NCBI RefSeq assembly: GCF_900890705.1
Contig: NZ_CAAHFH010000001.1
Location: 1,302,001 to 1,366,000, forward strand
Direction of reading: 5' to 3'
DNA: 64,000 bases
DNA from: Pontiella sulfatireligans
Lineage (GTDB): Bacteria; Verrucomicrobiota; Kiritimatiellia; Kiritimatiellales; Pontiellaceae
Made by a program: the position numbers and the translations under genes. Of this stretch, positions 9,499 through 19,322 are shown piece by piece. How positions within the stretch are numbered: the stretch's first letter is position 1; each line of letters begins with the position of its first letter. Under the pieces are notes generated by a model. The model searched no databases, had not been told where the DNA came from, and worked only from the letters and a program-made list of their open reading frames with translations.

Positions 9499-10860
9499 CT
9501 AAGGTTTAAATGGCTCAAATGGTGCACTCTTCTCGGGATCAATCGGTCGATAATAATTGCCCTGACAGGTTCCAGTCTGAGCGACTGCATTTCCGCCGGC
9601 ACCGTAGGTAATAATATTATCGATAATTGCGGAAAACCGCACATTGTGAAGCCGTACCACCGTCTGGCTCTGGATCGTATTGACAACGTTATTTGCAAAC
9701 ATCAGATTTTCAGAATCTTCAATATTAATGAATGCCCGCCCATTCGGTGCTGCATCGACCGTTCGGGTTTTGGTCCGCGAATCGATCTCCTGATTAATAC
9801 TGTTTCCCGTCATCACCAGATTCTTAGAAGAACCGATATGACAGAAGGCTCCGAACGCGGCCGCTCCGGTTGAGTTTTTCCAGTTTGTGAGGGTGTTATT
9901 GCTGACCGTTGATTCATTTATTTTACGGAGTTCAAAACATTTGCTCACGTAGGCGAAACCATTTCCATTCAGATTTGAAGCCTTGGTTTCTCCAATAATC
10001 ACCCCGGTCTCAAGGTCGGCAAAACAGTTGTTTTTAATCAGGACCACAGCGGATCCCCCTTTTATACGAATGCCGTAAACCATCTGCGCAAACCAGCTGT
10101 CGGTGATATAGCTCACGTCGCAATACGCGATCTCCAAGCCGACATATAGATCCGTGAAATAACAACTGTTCACCCGTAACAGTTCATTCTTCCAGCCCTT
10201 TGGAAATACGAGCGCCCGCTGCCCTTCCTTTTCCTCATCGTCATATCGTCCTTCGGCAGGCCACCAGTTCAACCCGCGGAAATTGGGCTCATCCTTACGA
10301 AAACGACTGTAGCCTTTATCCGTATCCACCCCCGTGTTGTTATACCCCACAAAGGTCATGCCGATCACCGCGACCTTGCTGTTCACCTGTTTCCACGGCG
10401 CTTCCCCGGCTGGGAATGATTTGGAATGCCCCGCCCGATGAAAGGTAATGCAGTCCGGTCCGGTATGTTTCCCGAATTGGAAAACAGTCCCGCTCTTCAG
10501 ACACATCCCATGCACATCCAGTCCCCCGTGCCCATGCCCTCTTAATTCAAGACTGACGAGATGCACGTTGATCGGGCCATCAATAAAATAAACGCCAGGC
10601 AGGAAGTTGAACGTGGCCGATGTATCATTCAGCCCGGCCGTCCGATCAAATATTTCCTGAAGCGCCAATGACACATCCCGCTCTCCCGAGTTATCGAGAT
10701 GATACTCAAAGATGCTATGATCCGTCAGCACCTCCACCGTTGCAAAACGACTCTCGGTAACCTTCAGATCGTCCAACGGTTGGACTGGTTTAGCATCAGC
10801 TGCGCAGACCAGTGCACAGAGGATTCCCCCGACTATAATTCCTCGCATTCCCGTTTTCAT
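9499..10860 (-). CDS. Secreted right-handed parallel beta-helix protein
   Basis: About 453 aa starting MKTGMRGIIVGGILCALVCA, a clear signal peptide. The frame is open further upstream to 10899, but AAAGGA lies nine bases before the ATG at 10860. From about residue 70 the sequence has the pectate-lyase/NosD pattern: a fold-opening segment with ALQEIFDRTA...FNFLPGVYFIDGPI, then regular N-x-x-x and V-x-x-N-x-I coils (VLIKNNCFADLETGVIIG, STVSNNTLTNW, NLVMTGNSINQ, LMFANNVVNTI). Such folds serve as polysaccharide lyases, hydrolases (GH28-like, GH110-like) or binding proteins. No diagnostic catalytic triad is clear to me. It lies between GH2 and GH43 in the island operon, so a role on the same polymer is likely. 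Confidence 0.75.
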   Translation of the reverse strand: MKTGMRGIIVGGILCALVCAADAKPVQPLDDLKVTESRFATVEVLTDHSIFEYHLDNSGERDVSLALQEIFDRTAGLNDTSATFNFLPGVYFIDGPINVHLVSLELRGHGHGGLDVHGMCLKSGTVFQFGKHTGPDCITFHRAGHSKSFPAGEAPWKQVNSKVAVIGMTFVGYNNTGVDTDKGYSRFRKDEPNFRGLNWWPAEGRYDDEEKEGQRALVFPKGWKNELLRVNSCYFTDLYVGLEIAYCDVSYITDSWFAQMVYGIRIKGGSAVVLIKNNCFADLETGVIIGETKASNLNGNGFAYVSKCFELRKINESTVSNNTLTNWKNSTGAAAFGAFCHIGSSKNLVMTGNSINQEIDSRTKTRTVDAAPNGRAFINIEDSENLMFANNVVNTIQSQTVVRLHNVRFSAIIDNIITYGAGGNAVAQTGTCQGNYYRPIDPEKSAPFEPFKP

Positions 10861-10940
10861 ATGCTGCATTCCTTTGCCGCGCAGCCATTCGATTTTCATC
10901 GCATCAAATGATGACGCATCGAAGGCGGTTTGGGTTCTGA

Positions 10941-12314
10941 TTACTCAATACCGATCGAGTCAATTTCCCACGAACCTTCCTCAACACCTAAGGCCGGCTC
11001 AATCCGGACGGTTTTCAAAAGCCGATCAAATCCGAAGTTATCCAGTTGAATCTTATAATCAACAAAGTCCTCATGATTGTCCGACAAATCGAAGACCACG
11101 GAATAGGCGGCATCCCAATCAATTTTCGCACTGCGCCAGTCTCGTCCCGTTTCGCCGGTCACAATGGTTACCTTCGCCTGTTTGGCGGCGGTTTGGTTTT
11201 TCAGGCGGATACGGAACGTGGTCATATTTTTCGCTTCATTCATCAAACAAAGGTTGGGCTGAATAACCGCATATCCGCTGATTTCACCTTTAATGCTTTT
11301 CGCTGCTTTATCCCATTCCAGTGTCGTGCCCTGCACGGCCTGCCAGGCGATAGCCGCGTGCTCAAAGGTCCAGTCCCGCCGCGCTCCCGGATATTTCATA
11401 TCATCCGGCGGAATAATCACTGTTCCATCCTCATTAAAGAACAGCGGCTTTAGCGAGATGCCCCTGAAAAAATAACCGATATCATTATTCTCCGTCAGCA
11501 TGTACCACTGCCCGTTCCATTCAAACACCGAGCTGTGGCCCCCTTGCACAAACTGGTGTCGGCGGGAGTACGGGCCGTAAATAGAATCACTCATGACATA
11601 ACTGTTATCCCAGAAAAGGTAGTATATGCCGTTACGCTTAAAGGTCGTGGGTTTATCCCCCCCTTTCAGCAGATACTTCGGCTCTTCAGCCAGGGAAATC
11701 ATATCATCCGCCAGCTGGGCAATATAATACCCCCCTGCGCCGAAAATGATGTAGTACTTCCCGTCTTCTACAAACACATCCGGATCATACACTTTCGAAG
11801 GAACCGTGTCTTCGGCAAGCAGCGGATGGCCAAGCGCATCTCGATAGCCCGTATTAACGGAGTCGGAGACCATCACACCGATATCCATATTCTTATTGGA
11901 AAAGTACCAATAATACGTCCCGTCTTTCGCCGCAATATCGCCAGCCCAACAGTTTCCTTTTTCCCCCATATAGTTGTCTTTCGGCCATATAGCGGACTCA
12001 TAGTTCCAGTCATACAGATTGTCCGTGGACCAGATTTCCCAGCAATCAATCAGCCAGTCCCGATCGTTCTTCCAGGAAATATCCCGCCCTGCAAACAGAT
12101 AAAGCCGGCCATCCTCGATCCACGCATGCGGATCGGTTAAGCCATGCCCCGGAAACAAATTATCAATTTTAACGGGCTCGGACAAAACCGGTTGAGGGTG
12201 CGAAACAAAGTGATCATCAACCCCTTCTCGCTGCACGCCGACAATCGCCTGTGCCATTGCAACACTAAGCCCCAACATACAACCTGCCATACATAACTTC
12301 TTTTCAAATTTCAT
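10941..12314 (-). CDS. Secreted GH43-type beta-propeller glycosidase
   Basis: A 457-aa inverting-type glycosidase with a signal peptide (MKFEKKLCMAGCMLGLSVAM). The blade that opens GHGLTDPHAWIEDGRLYLFAG carries the family's general-base Asp (D61). Further blades read KGNCWAGDIAAKDGTYYWYF, then a KVYDPDVFVEDGKYYIIFGA segment with the pKa-modulating Asp, then GHSSVFEWNGQWYMLTENN. The C-terminal third (about 330-457; TTFRIRLKNQ, DFVDYKIQLDNFGFDRLLKT) is a beta-sandwich resembling the carbohydrate-binding modules attached to GH43. GH43 members act on arabinosyl, xylosyl or galactosyl linkages. AAAGGA precedes the ATG. Its neighbours are the DUF5703 glycosidase and the beta-helix protein, on the same strand. 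The family is convincing; the activity is not defined. Confidence 0.85.
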   Translation of the reverse strand: MKFEKKLCMAGCMLGLSVAMAQAIVGVQREGVDDHFVSHPQPVLSEPVKIDNLFPGHGLTDPHAWIEDGRLYLFAGRDISWKNDRDWLIDCWEIWSTDNLYDWNYESAIWPKDNYMGEKGNCWAGDIAAKDGTYYWYFSNKNMDIGVMVSDSVNTGYRDALGHPLLAEDTVPSKVYDPDVFVEDGKYYIIFGAGGYYIAQLADDMISLAEEPKYLLKGGDKPTTFKRNGIYYLFWDNSYVMSDSIYGPYSRRHQFVQGGHSSVFEWNGQWYMLTENNDIGYFFRGISLKPLFFNEDGTVIIPPDDMKYPGARRDWTFEHAAIAWQAVQGTTLEWDKAAKSIKGEISGYAVIQPNLCLMNEAKNMTTFRIRLKNQTAAKQAKVTIVTGETGRDWRSAKIDWDAAYSVVFDLSDNHEDFVDYKIQLDNFGFDRLLKTVRIEPALGVEEGSWEIDSIGIE

Positions 12315-12411
12315 CGTTATTCCTTTCTATAAAATCACAAGATGAACGGAGCGTTAGCGAGTCCGCGCCAATGTTGAACTTTTCGCTCGCGCAATCCCGT
12401 TTCAGCGTGGG

Positions 12412-14760
12412 TTATTCCAACATATTGATGATATCTTTTCGCCGCGATTCCGGCGTGATGGATTTAAGGGTGAACTGCCCGTCTCTGAGCACCCCTTCGA
12501 TTACCGTATTTTGCGGAGCATGCAGTTTAAAATCGACGTCCCATTCCTTCGGCCACGCGGGGAACAGGCGGATTTCATCATCAACCGTCTGCAAGAGCAT
12601 TTCCTGCAGTCCGATCATCCCGGATCCACCCCAGTTATGATCCGGCGCCCAGTCGTGCCCCGGCCCCCAAAAGGTCGGAAAACGTCGCCCGGAATCCCTC
12701 ATTTTCTTTGTATTGAAATCGACGGCATCCTGGACCATCCCCATACGGGCAAGAAAGATGCCGTCCTGATGCCAACTGCAGAACGTGTCTTTTCTAAACG
12801 TCCCGTGCTTCCAGGTATTGCGGAAGACCTCCATCGCATCCTCGTCATTCAAGGTAAAGCGATTAAAAGGGAATAAGGGATAGAACTGCGGGCATTCGTT
12901 ATTTATAATACCCTTCCATGATTCTGCCGGCTTAAGGATTTGGTCGCCGTCAACGGTATCGTAAAAATAGCCGGGAAGGCGTTGCTGCATCCCCGTAAAG
13001 TATCGGCGCTCCTCATCCGTCAAACCGCTGTCGTTCAGTGCCAGCAGGCTTTCGAGACACACTTCGAGTCCCGCCACCACATCCGCAGGGTTTTTTGCAT
13101 TTTTATAGGTTTCGCAGGAGGTGGATGGATAGATCACCAACTTTCCGTTTTTATCCAACGCTTGTCCCGTTAGCTGCTGATTACGCATCTGATAATGGGC
13201 ATCAAAAAAGCGGATGGATTCCTTGATGAATTCCATGTAGTCAGAAATATCGGCACCGCTGTACCGGTGGTATTCGAGCATCATGTAAGAATACTCGAGC
13301 TGAGATTCATAGTGATAGACGATATATTTATTCTGCAACACACCGGGTTCCAAGTCAGGCGGTCTATTGCGTTTTTTTGCCTCCGGTTCTTTCCAGCCCC
13401 AGGCCGTCAAAATGGGCAATCCAAAATTTTCAGTCTGCTCGCAAAAATAGGCACCCTCATGACCAAAATAGGTTTTCACACGCGCTTTTCCGGCGGAAAG
13501 CATACGCCGGTAAAATTCAAGTTGCGGAATCATCGCCTCAAAATCGCCGGTTTTAAGCAGAGGCCAGTAGAGCAACCGCTGATTCTGAGCGGTAAAGCTT
13601 CCGCCCCCCCAGTTGCGAAAATCAGGAGAATAGTGCTTTTTGCTTTTCACCAACGAAGGGTCAAAGGTGAAATTTCCACCATTAAACTTGGTCGGATATT
13701 CGCCATACCAGTTGCAACCCATCTGATAGCGGAACAGCTGATAGTTACGGCCCAGCGTCCAAGCCTTGGAATCTGTATCATCGGCATTAATCACCAAATG
13801 ACTGCGATTCCAAAAGGCATTCCACCAGTTGAGGGTTTGCCAACGCGCCTCCGCATCGCTCTCCCCTTCCAATCGCTGTTTTTCCAAATCCTGTTGCCAG
13901 CGTTTCAGCGAATCGGTCTGAGCAACATGCGTATAGATGCGGATATGGTGATCATTCCGCACGTTGACAGAACGTAGTTTCCACGCTTTGTAGGGCGTTA
14001 ACACATAGGTTGCCTCACCGGTTCCATCCTGCACAAAACCATCCCCCGTCAGATAGCCGCCAAAAGTGCGCCCTTTCTGGGTATTAACAATCTGATTTTT
14101 CACCTCATCCAACCCCAAATAGGGAATCATAAAATCGATTAGCAATTGATCGTCACGGTTGCGATGATAGAAAAGGACTCCGTTATCCTGCTGCTCGACC
14201 ACATCCGGATAGGAGATCACCTGGCCCGGATAGCCTTCCCAGCTAAAACAGCCAAAACGCGCTCCCTGAGATTCATCAGGCAGCTCGACCGCCTCATTCC
14301 GCCACCCCTCATACGAAACGACTGCGGTGGTTTCTGTTTCTCCTTGGACATCGACATGAATCACAGGACGCAAGGCCTCCACCCAAATATTCACCGTGGC
14401 CTCCGAAGTCTTACTGCTACCCCGCAGCTGAACAAATCCTTCATGCAGTTTCAGCTCCTGCTCAAAGGATGCGCCCGGCTCAAACGGGTTCGGCGTTAAC
14501 TGAACTCGAAAGCGCCCTAACTTGAAATATTCATTATTTTCATCAAACGATCCACTTCGTTGCGCATAGAAGAGAATATCTCCATCCTCCACCCAGGCAT
14601 TCAGGCCGATGCTATGTCCACCCACCGGCATCGATTCCGAGGAATTCTTGCTTTGCGTCTTCCAAAGCACATTGTATTGATCTGGATTAAACCCCAGTGA
14701 AAAGAGCGGCATAAACCCCACGGCAAGGTTCAATGCAATCATGATGTAACGGTTGTTCAT
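12412..14760 (-). CDS. Secreted DUF5703-type glycosidase (alpha/alpha-barrel, GH95-like)
   Basis: About 782 aa with a signal peptide. The N-terminal sandwich matches what I know of DUF5703: QYNVLWKTQSKNSSESMPVG, H-S-I-G-L-N-A-W-V-E, D-I-L-F-Y, FKLGRFRVQLTPNPFEPG. The central and C-terminal parts look like a six-hairpin toroid (LGRNYQLFRYQMGCNWYGEY, WGGGSFTAQNQRLLYWPLLK) and end in a beta-sandwich with RLFPAWPKEWDVDFKLHAP, the tail seen in GH95-type enzymes. The catalytic residues of this group are not established to my knowledge. Start choice is open: AGGAGG sits at best spacing for a TTG at 14766, but ATG at 14760 is also possible; I give the ATG. The domain call is good; substrate could be a fucosyl or galactosyl linkage. 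Confidence 0.75.
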   Translation of the reverse strand: MNNRYIMIALNLAVGFMPLFSLGFNPDQYNVLWKTQSKNSSESMPVGGHSIGLNAWVEDGDILFYAQRSGSFDENNEYFKLGRFRVQLTPNPFEPGASFEQELKLHEGFVQLRGSSKTSEATVNIWVEALRPVIHVDVQGETETTAVVSYEGWRNEAVELPDESQGARFGCFSWEGYPGQVISYPDVVEQQDNGVLFYHRNRDDQLLIDFMIPYLGLDEVKNQIVNTQKGRTFGGYLTGDGFVQDGTGEATYVLTPYKAWKLRSVNVRNDHHIRIYTHVAQTDSLKRWQQDLEKQRLEGESDAEARWQTLNWWNAFWNRSHLVINADDTDSKAWTLGRNYQLFRYQMGCNWYGEYPTKFNGGNFTFDPSLVKSKKHYSPDFRNWGGGSFTAQNQRLLYWPLLKTGDFEAMIPQLEFYRRMLSAGKARVKTYFGHEGAYFCEQTENFGLPILTAWGWKEPEAKKRNRPPDLEPGVLQNKYIVYHYESQLEYSYMMLEYHRYSGADISDYMEFIKESIRFFDAHYQMRNQQLTGQALDKNGKLVIYPSTSCETYKNAKNPADVVAGLEVCLESLLALNDSGLTDEERRYFTGMQQRLPGYFYDTVDGDQILKPAESWKGIINNECPQFYPLFPFNRFTLNDEDAMEVFRNTWKHGTFRKDTFCSWHQDGIFLARMGMVQDAVDFNTKKMRDSGRRFPTFWGPGHDWAPDHNWGGSGMIGLQEMLLQTVDDEIRLFPAWPKEWDVDFKLHAPQNTVIEGVLRDGQFTLKSITPESRRKDIINMLE

Positions 14761-14803
14761 ACTCAAAATATCCTCCTATGATAATAGGTTTATACCTTAA
14801 TTC

Positions 14804-17758
14804 TTACTGAAGCAGATCGGTAGGCAGCCCCTGCAGACTCTCCCGCACGTCCGGACGGGACTGATCGAAAAGCGCAGCGATCTCGGAGACCGTCACCTTG
14901 GTCTGCGGATTAAAATCCGGCGACTGAAGGAATTGAATCAGCGATTTACGGAACTGCCGCGCCACAGGACGTTTCTCAAGATCGGATTCCAGATCCATGG
15001 AACAAATCAGCAGCTTTCCTTGGCCGGCTTTTGCCTCCGTCACCAGCGCCGTTTTTCGATTCAACTTCCATGTATCGATGGTCTGAACGAGCGGCTGATA
15101 CTCTTTCGGCCACGGATTCGGTTCTTCAAATTGATCAAGGATCATCGGCTGGCAGCGGGACAGCAGATCCCACCATTGCCAGTTAGCATGTGACTCCGTC
15201 GGAAAGGCGTTAAACAGCGGATGAGCCGGATTGAGCGTTATGCCACAGGCGGATGACTGTCCGCCCTTTTTTCCGAAGCTGGTCCAGTAGTAGGTCGTAA
15301 AGCATGTTGGCAGATCGCCTTTCAACGTTCCAATGACCGGGAGTAACAGAACCGTCTTCCCGGCATTGAGCGCATCCAGCGTTTCTGCATTCCACATTCG
15401 AGCAACGATCAAATCAGACGGAAACGGCTTGGCTTCTTCCTTTGAATAGACCCAGAAATTCCAGTCATTGGTAAGTCCGTTCGATTCAGAACGCATTTCC
15501 AGATTGTACTTTGCCGGAGCCCGCAGACCGGCCAGAGACATTGCGAACGTTCCTGCCGACTGAGCGTTTCCCTGACCATACGATCCCGCGGAAATGCATT
15601 TCTCTTTCAGGACGGTTCCCTCGGCATTGCGAACCCTGATTTTGAGATCATCCAGGTTCAGTTTTTGTTTTCCAAAATGACTGATCTCCAATCCGACGTT
15701 CAAGGACTCATCGGTTTGATACGTCCGCCGGGGAAGCCGGGCGAGCAGCACCGTCGGCGCACACCATCGCTTCATTTCAGCTCCGGTCACATACAACTTC
15801 GGTTCATAGAATGCATCGGTGAAACCAACCGGCGCGGTATTCTGTCCGGTAAAGTCATTCAGACCCAGCCACTGGAATCCGGCGTAGCCGGGGGTGCGAA
15901 AAACGGCCTCTATCTCTTCGCGAGTCAGCTCCACCTGCCATTTGCCGGAATCGCGGACAAAGTCGGCCAGCCGGCCGATCATGCCCCGCTCTGCCAGCTG
16001 ATCGGCCGCAACCTCCAGATACGTCGGGCGCAGATAGCCCGTATATTTTTTAAGCTCATTGAAAAGATCCGGATAGGCACAGAACTGTCCGATCTCATGA
16101 GCCAGCACCGGACGTTTGAATTTCGAGTGATAAAACGCAACCCCCTCACGCCAGTCGGTGGTCGTCTGCGGCGGAACGACACAAAGATCGCTGTTTTCCG
16201 GCAACGGCGGCCAGAAGGCCTGGTAGCGCGTGCGGATGCGACCACCCGCAAATCGGTCATCCTTGATGTGACCGAGCACCTCAAAATCCATTTCATCGGG
16301 CTTACCGGCATTGGATGCCGCACTGGCTTTAATAGTATAGAGATGCCGGCCATCCTGCTGCTTCCAGCTGCGGATCAAATCCGTCGCAACCTTCTCGTCA
16401 ACCCGGCTTTCGTTGCCCATGCCCATCATCGTAAAGGAGGCGTAGTTCCCGAAATACAGAAGCATCCGCCCGGATTCCTTTTTGATATAATCAGCCGTTG
16501 CCCCCGGCTTCACGGTCGTCCATTCATGAACCTCCGGCGCGAGATAGATCCCAAGTTCATCAGCCGCAATAAAAGCCTGCTCCGGCGGACACCACGAATG
16601 GAACCGGACAAAATTCAGCCCGAAATCTTTGTACACCTGAAAGATTTCTTTCCAGCGGTCAACGCTCATCGGCGCATAGCCGGTTTTTGGATTCACCGCA
16701 CAATCCACGTTGCCACGCAGAAAGGTTTTCAACCCGTTCACATAGAAATATTCGCCGTCGGTTGTAAACTGACGGACTCCGAATGAAACAGACCGCTCAT
16801 CCTGAAACACCCCCGCTTTAAGCGAAACCATCATCCGGTAGAGTTTCGGTTCAAATTCATCCCAAAGCTGCATCCCGTCCCCCATCGGATACGGGAACGA
16901 GAGAATCGTCGATTCGGATGCAGAGAAGGGTGCGGCATGTGTAACCGGTGCCGGGTCATCGGCATTTCCAGCATTATAGCCGTTGGCATCCGCAACGAGG
17001 TACACGCGACCGGATCTCCCGGTCCGGTTACCGACTTCTACAACGACGTTTGCGGTTTTTGATTCAAGATCCGGAACAATCTGAACCGACTTCAGATAAA
17101 CCGGATCCGTTGCATTCAGTGCAATTGCTCCGATGATCCCGTTCCAGGTTCCCTGCGTCTGATCCGACACGCTGTGCGGCTGTGTGCCCAGATCATAGAT
17201 ATGCCCATTGTCGACACAGACCGAGACCCGGTGTTTTCCCGGCGAAAACCGACTGATATCATACACGTGCGGTACCGCCAGCGAATCAGTGGAACCCAGT
17301 TCAAGTCCATCCACCCAGACGGTCGACTTCCAATGACAACGCTCCAAAGAGAGCGTGATCCGCTTGCCGGCAAACGATCCGGGAATTTCAATCTCCCGGG
17401 AATACCATGCCTTACCGATATAATGATGCTGCGGCATCAGATATTGAATCAGCTTAAAATTTTCATCTACATGGCTGTATTTTGCCATACAAGGATTCCG
17501 CAGCGAAAGATCAAGCGGTGCCCACCACGTGGTGTCCGGCCCCGGCCGCTCACCATAGCCCTGCGCTTGAAGACAGCCCGGCAGAATCAATGTTTCCTCG
17601 AAAGATTGGCTAAACCAATTTTCCGCCCGGCCCCGGTTTTCCGGATCGAGCCGCACGCCCCACACTCCGGACAGATCCACAGAGCTTCCGGCCACTAAAT
17701 TCAAGGCAGGCAGAGCCAGCAGAAAACCGATCAGACAAAACTGTCTTTGGGTGATCAT
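14804..17758 (-). CDS. Secreted GH2-family glycoside hydrolase
   Basis: A 984-aa paralogue of the GH2 at 6197, without the C-terminal discoidin-like part. Signal peptide about 1-24; jelly roll about 28-215 (SLERCHWKSTVWVDGLELGS); Ig-like about 216-335; TIM barrel from about 336. The acid/base is E450 in MMGMGNESRVD and the nucleophile probably E555 in VLAHEIGQFCAYPDL, with HSWCPPEQAF before them. The C-terminal 300 residues include LIVARMWNAETLDALNAGKT and VTEAKAGQGKLLICSMDLES, an alpha/beta (glutamine-amidotransferase-like) accessory fold also present in the paralogue. It starts 10 bases after the sulfatase stop, so it is co-transcribed with it. GH2 enzymes cut beta-galactosyl, glucuronyl, mannosyl or related bonds; which one is unknown. 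Confidence 0.9.
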   Translation of the reverse strand: MITQRQFCLIGFLLALPALNLVAGSSVDLSGVWGVRLDPENRGRAENWFSQSFEETLILPGCLQAQGYGERPGPDTTWWAPLDLSLRNPCMAKYSHVDENFKLIQYLMPQHHYIGKAWYSREIEIPGSFAGKRITLSLERCHWKSTVWVDGLELGSTDSLAVPHVYDISRFSPGKHRVSVCVDNGHIYDLGTQPHSVSDQTQGTWNGIIGAIALNATDPVYLKSVQIVPDLESKTANVVVEVGNRTGRSGRVYLVADANGYNAGNADDPAPVTHAAPFSASESTILSFPYPMGDGMQLWDEFEPKLYRMMVSLKAGVFQDERSVSFGVRQFTTDGEYFYVNGLKTFLRGNVDCAVNPKTGYAPMSVDRWKEIFQVYKDFGLNFVRFHSWCPPEQAFIAADELGIYLAPEVHEWTTVKPGATADYIKKESGRMLLYFGNYASFTMMGMGNESRVDEKVATDLIRSWKQQDGRHLYTIKASAASNAGKPDEMDFEVLGHIKDDRFAGGRIRTRYQAFWPPLPENSDLCVVPPQTTTDWREGVAFYHSKFKRPVLAHEIGQFCAYPDLFNELKKYTGYLRPTYLEVAADQLAERGMIGRLADFVRDSGKWQVELTREEIEAVFRTPGYAGFQWLGLNDFTGQNTAPVGFTDAFYEPKLYVTGAEMKRWCAPTVLLARLPRRTYQTDESLNVGLEISHFGKQKLNLDDLKIRVRNAEGTVLKEKCISAGSYGQGNAQSAGTFAMSLAGLRAPAKYNLEMRSESNGLTNDWNFWVYSKEEAKPFPSDLIVARMWNAETLDALNAGKTVLLLPVIGTLKGDLPTCFTTYYWTSFGKKGGQSSACGITLNPAHPLFNAFPTESHANWQWWDLLSRCQPMILDQFEEPNPWPKEYQPLVQTIDTWKLNRKTALVTEAKAGQGKLLICSMDLESDLEKRPVARQFRKSLIQFLQSPDFNPQTKVTVSEIAALFDQSRPDVRESLQGLPTDLLQ

Positions 17759-17768
17759 ATTAATTTCT

Positions 17769-19322
17769 CTATTTCTTCAATCGGAACGGTTCCGGCATTT
17801 GTTCCTCCCAGGAGGCGTAAAACGCACGCATTTCATTGACGATTTCCGGATATTGATCAATTCGATTGATCGTCTCGCCAATATTCGTTTCCAGATTAAA
17901 CAGCTGCGCTTCATTGGGATATCGGATCAACTCATTTGCCGAAAAGGCATCGCCCTTTTCATCGAGTTTATAATTTGCATGAGACCAGCCGGCGTTGTGG
18001 GTCAGTTTCCACTTATTCATACGAAGGACCCAGGAGTTCTTGTTCTGGGCCCAGGCCAGCCATTGATGCTGTGTATCCACTTTATTCCTCAACACGGGCA
18101 GCAGACTTTTTCCATCCAGATCCTTCGGCACCTCAATACCGGCCAGTTCCGCCAGCGTCGGAAAAATATCCATAGCTGAAACGAGGGCGGATTCATTCAC
18201 GGCTCCCTGCGGGAACGTTCCCGGCATGCTGATGATCATCGGCACACGTATGCCGCCGTCACCGAGCATATATTTATACCCCCTCAACGGTGCATTGTTG
18301 GCATAGGTGTTAATGGTCCCCCCGTTATCGGACATAAAGACAACCAGCGTGTTTTCCCGCTGACCTGATTTTTCCAACGAATCGAGAAGTTTCGAAATTC
18401 CGGAATCGAGAGCCAGCAGATTGGCGAGATAGCAGCGCCGCCCCTCTGGATCGACCGTCCCCATATGGCCCCACTTTTTATGGAACTCATCGTTGGATTC
18501 TTTGTTCGGCTCCCAATACGGAAACTGCCACTCGGCGACATCGCGATCCCAAGGCACATAACGCGCCCCGACCTTCCGGGCCCAGGTTTCTTCAACCACA
18601 TAGGATGGATGATGAACCGCATTATAGGAAACATGCAGATAGAACGGTTTCCCGTCTTTTTTCCGGTCAATGTAATCGCACGCCTGATCCGTGAAGATGC
18701 CGGTGGTGGACTGATTTTCAAACGAAACATATTCGGCGTCCTTCATCGTCGCGCCCAGCCCGTTCAGTTTCAATAAAGGACCGACCAACTGGAACCCCAT
18801 GCGTTTGAAACCCGCCCGCGCCTTATAGGCATCCACGTCTTTTGAGCTCAGCCGGATGTAATCCCAGGTCGATCCGAGGAACCCGAGAAACTCATCAAAG
18901 CCGTGCTGTGTCGGAAGCAGGCGGGGGCCCCAGCCATCGAGATGCGTCTTTCCATACTTGGCGGTCCTGTATCCCGCATCGTGCAAAGCCTGCGGCATTG
19001 TACAGGTGCCTTCCGGCAAACTGCCCTGCCCGAAATAATAGTTTCCCCAGCGATACGGATAGCGCCCCGTCAGCAGCCCGGCACGCGACACACTGCAAAT
19101 CGACCCCGCGGCATACGCATTGCGGAAATAAGTTCCGCTCCGCGCCAGCCGGTCAAATCCCGGGGTTCCATACTTCTTCACATCCGCCGGCGCATCCGGC
19201 AGAAACGACATATCTGCATATCCCAAATCATCTGCAATAATCACGACGACATTCGGTCGGTCAGCCGCAAAGACTCCCGCACAAAAAATCCCGGACAGTA
19301 GTATAAACAAGACGCTCTTCAT
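17769..19322 (-). CDS. Secreted type I (S1) sulfatase with unusual C-S-V-S-R active-site motif
   Basis: A 517-aa exported sulfatase (signal peptide MKSVLFILLSGIFCAGVFA). Metal ligands are in VVVIIADDLGYADMS (D31, D32) and later in VVFMSDNGG. The formylglycine site reads SICSVSRAGLLTG (C76 to G86). It fits the family signature at every position except the third, where V78 replaces Pro. Further conserved parts are KYGKTHLDGWG, NAVHHPSYV and LRGYKYMLGDGGIRVPMI. It should remove sulfate esters from a sugar polymer or oligomer, provided C76 can be matured. Its ATG shares one base with the GH95 stop (TAATG), so the two are translationally coupled. It is the only sulfatase in the window, and no anSME or FGE maturase is present. 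Confidence 0.9.
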   Translation of the reverse strand: MKSVLFILLSGIFCAGVFAADRPNVVVIIADDLGYADMSFLPDAPADVKKYGTPGFDRLARSGTYFRNAYAAGSICSVSRAGLLTGRYPYRWGNYYFGQGSLPEGTCTMPQALHDAGYRTAKYGKTHLDGWGPRLLPTQHGFDEFLGFLGSTWDYIRLSSKDVDAYKARAGFKRMGFQLVGPLLKLNGLGATMKDAEYVSFENQSTTGIFTDQACDYIDRKKDGKPFYLHVSYNAVHHPSYVVEETWARKVGARYVPWDRDVAEWQFPYWEPNKESNDEFHKKWGHMGTVDPEGRRCYLANLLALDSGISKLLDSLEKSGQRENTLVVFMSDNGGTINTYANNAPLRGYKYMLGDGGIRVPMIISMPGTFPQGAVNESALVSAMDIFPTLAELAGIEVPKDLDGKSLLPVLRNKVDTQHQWLAWAQNKNSWVLRMNKWKLTHNAGWSHANYKLDEKGDAFSANELIRYPNEAQLFNLETNIGETINRIDQYPEIVNEMRAFYASWEEQMPEPFRLKK

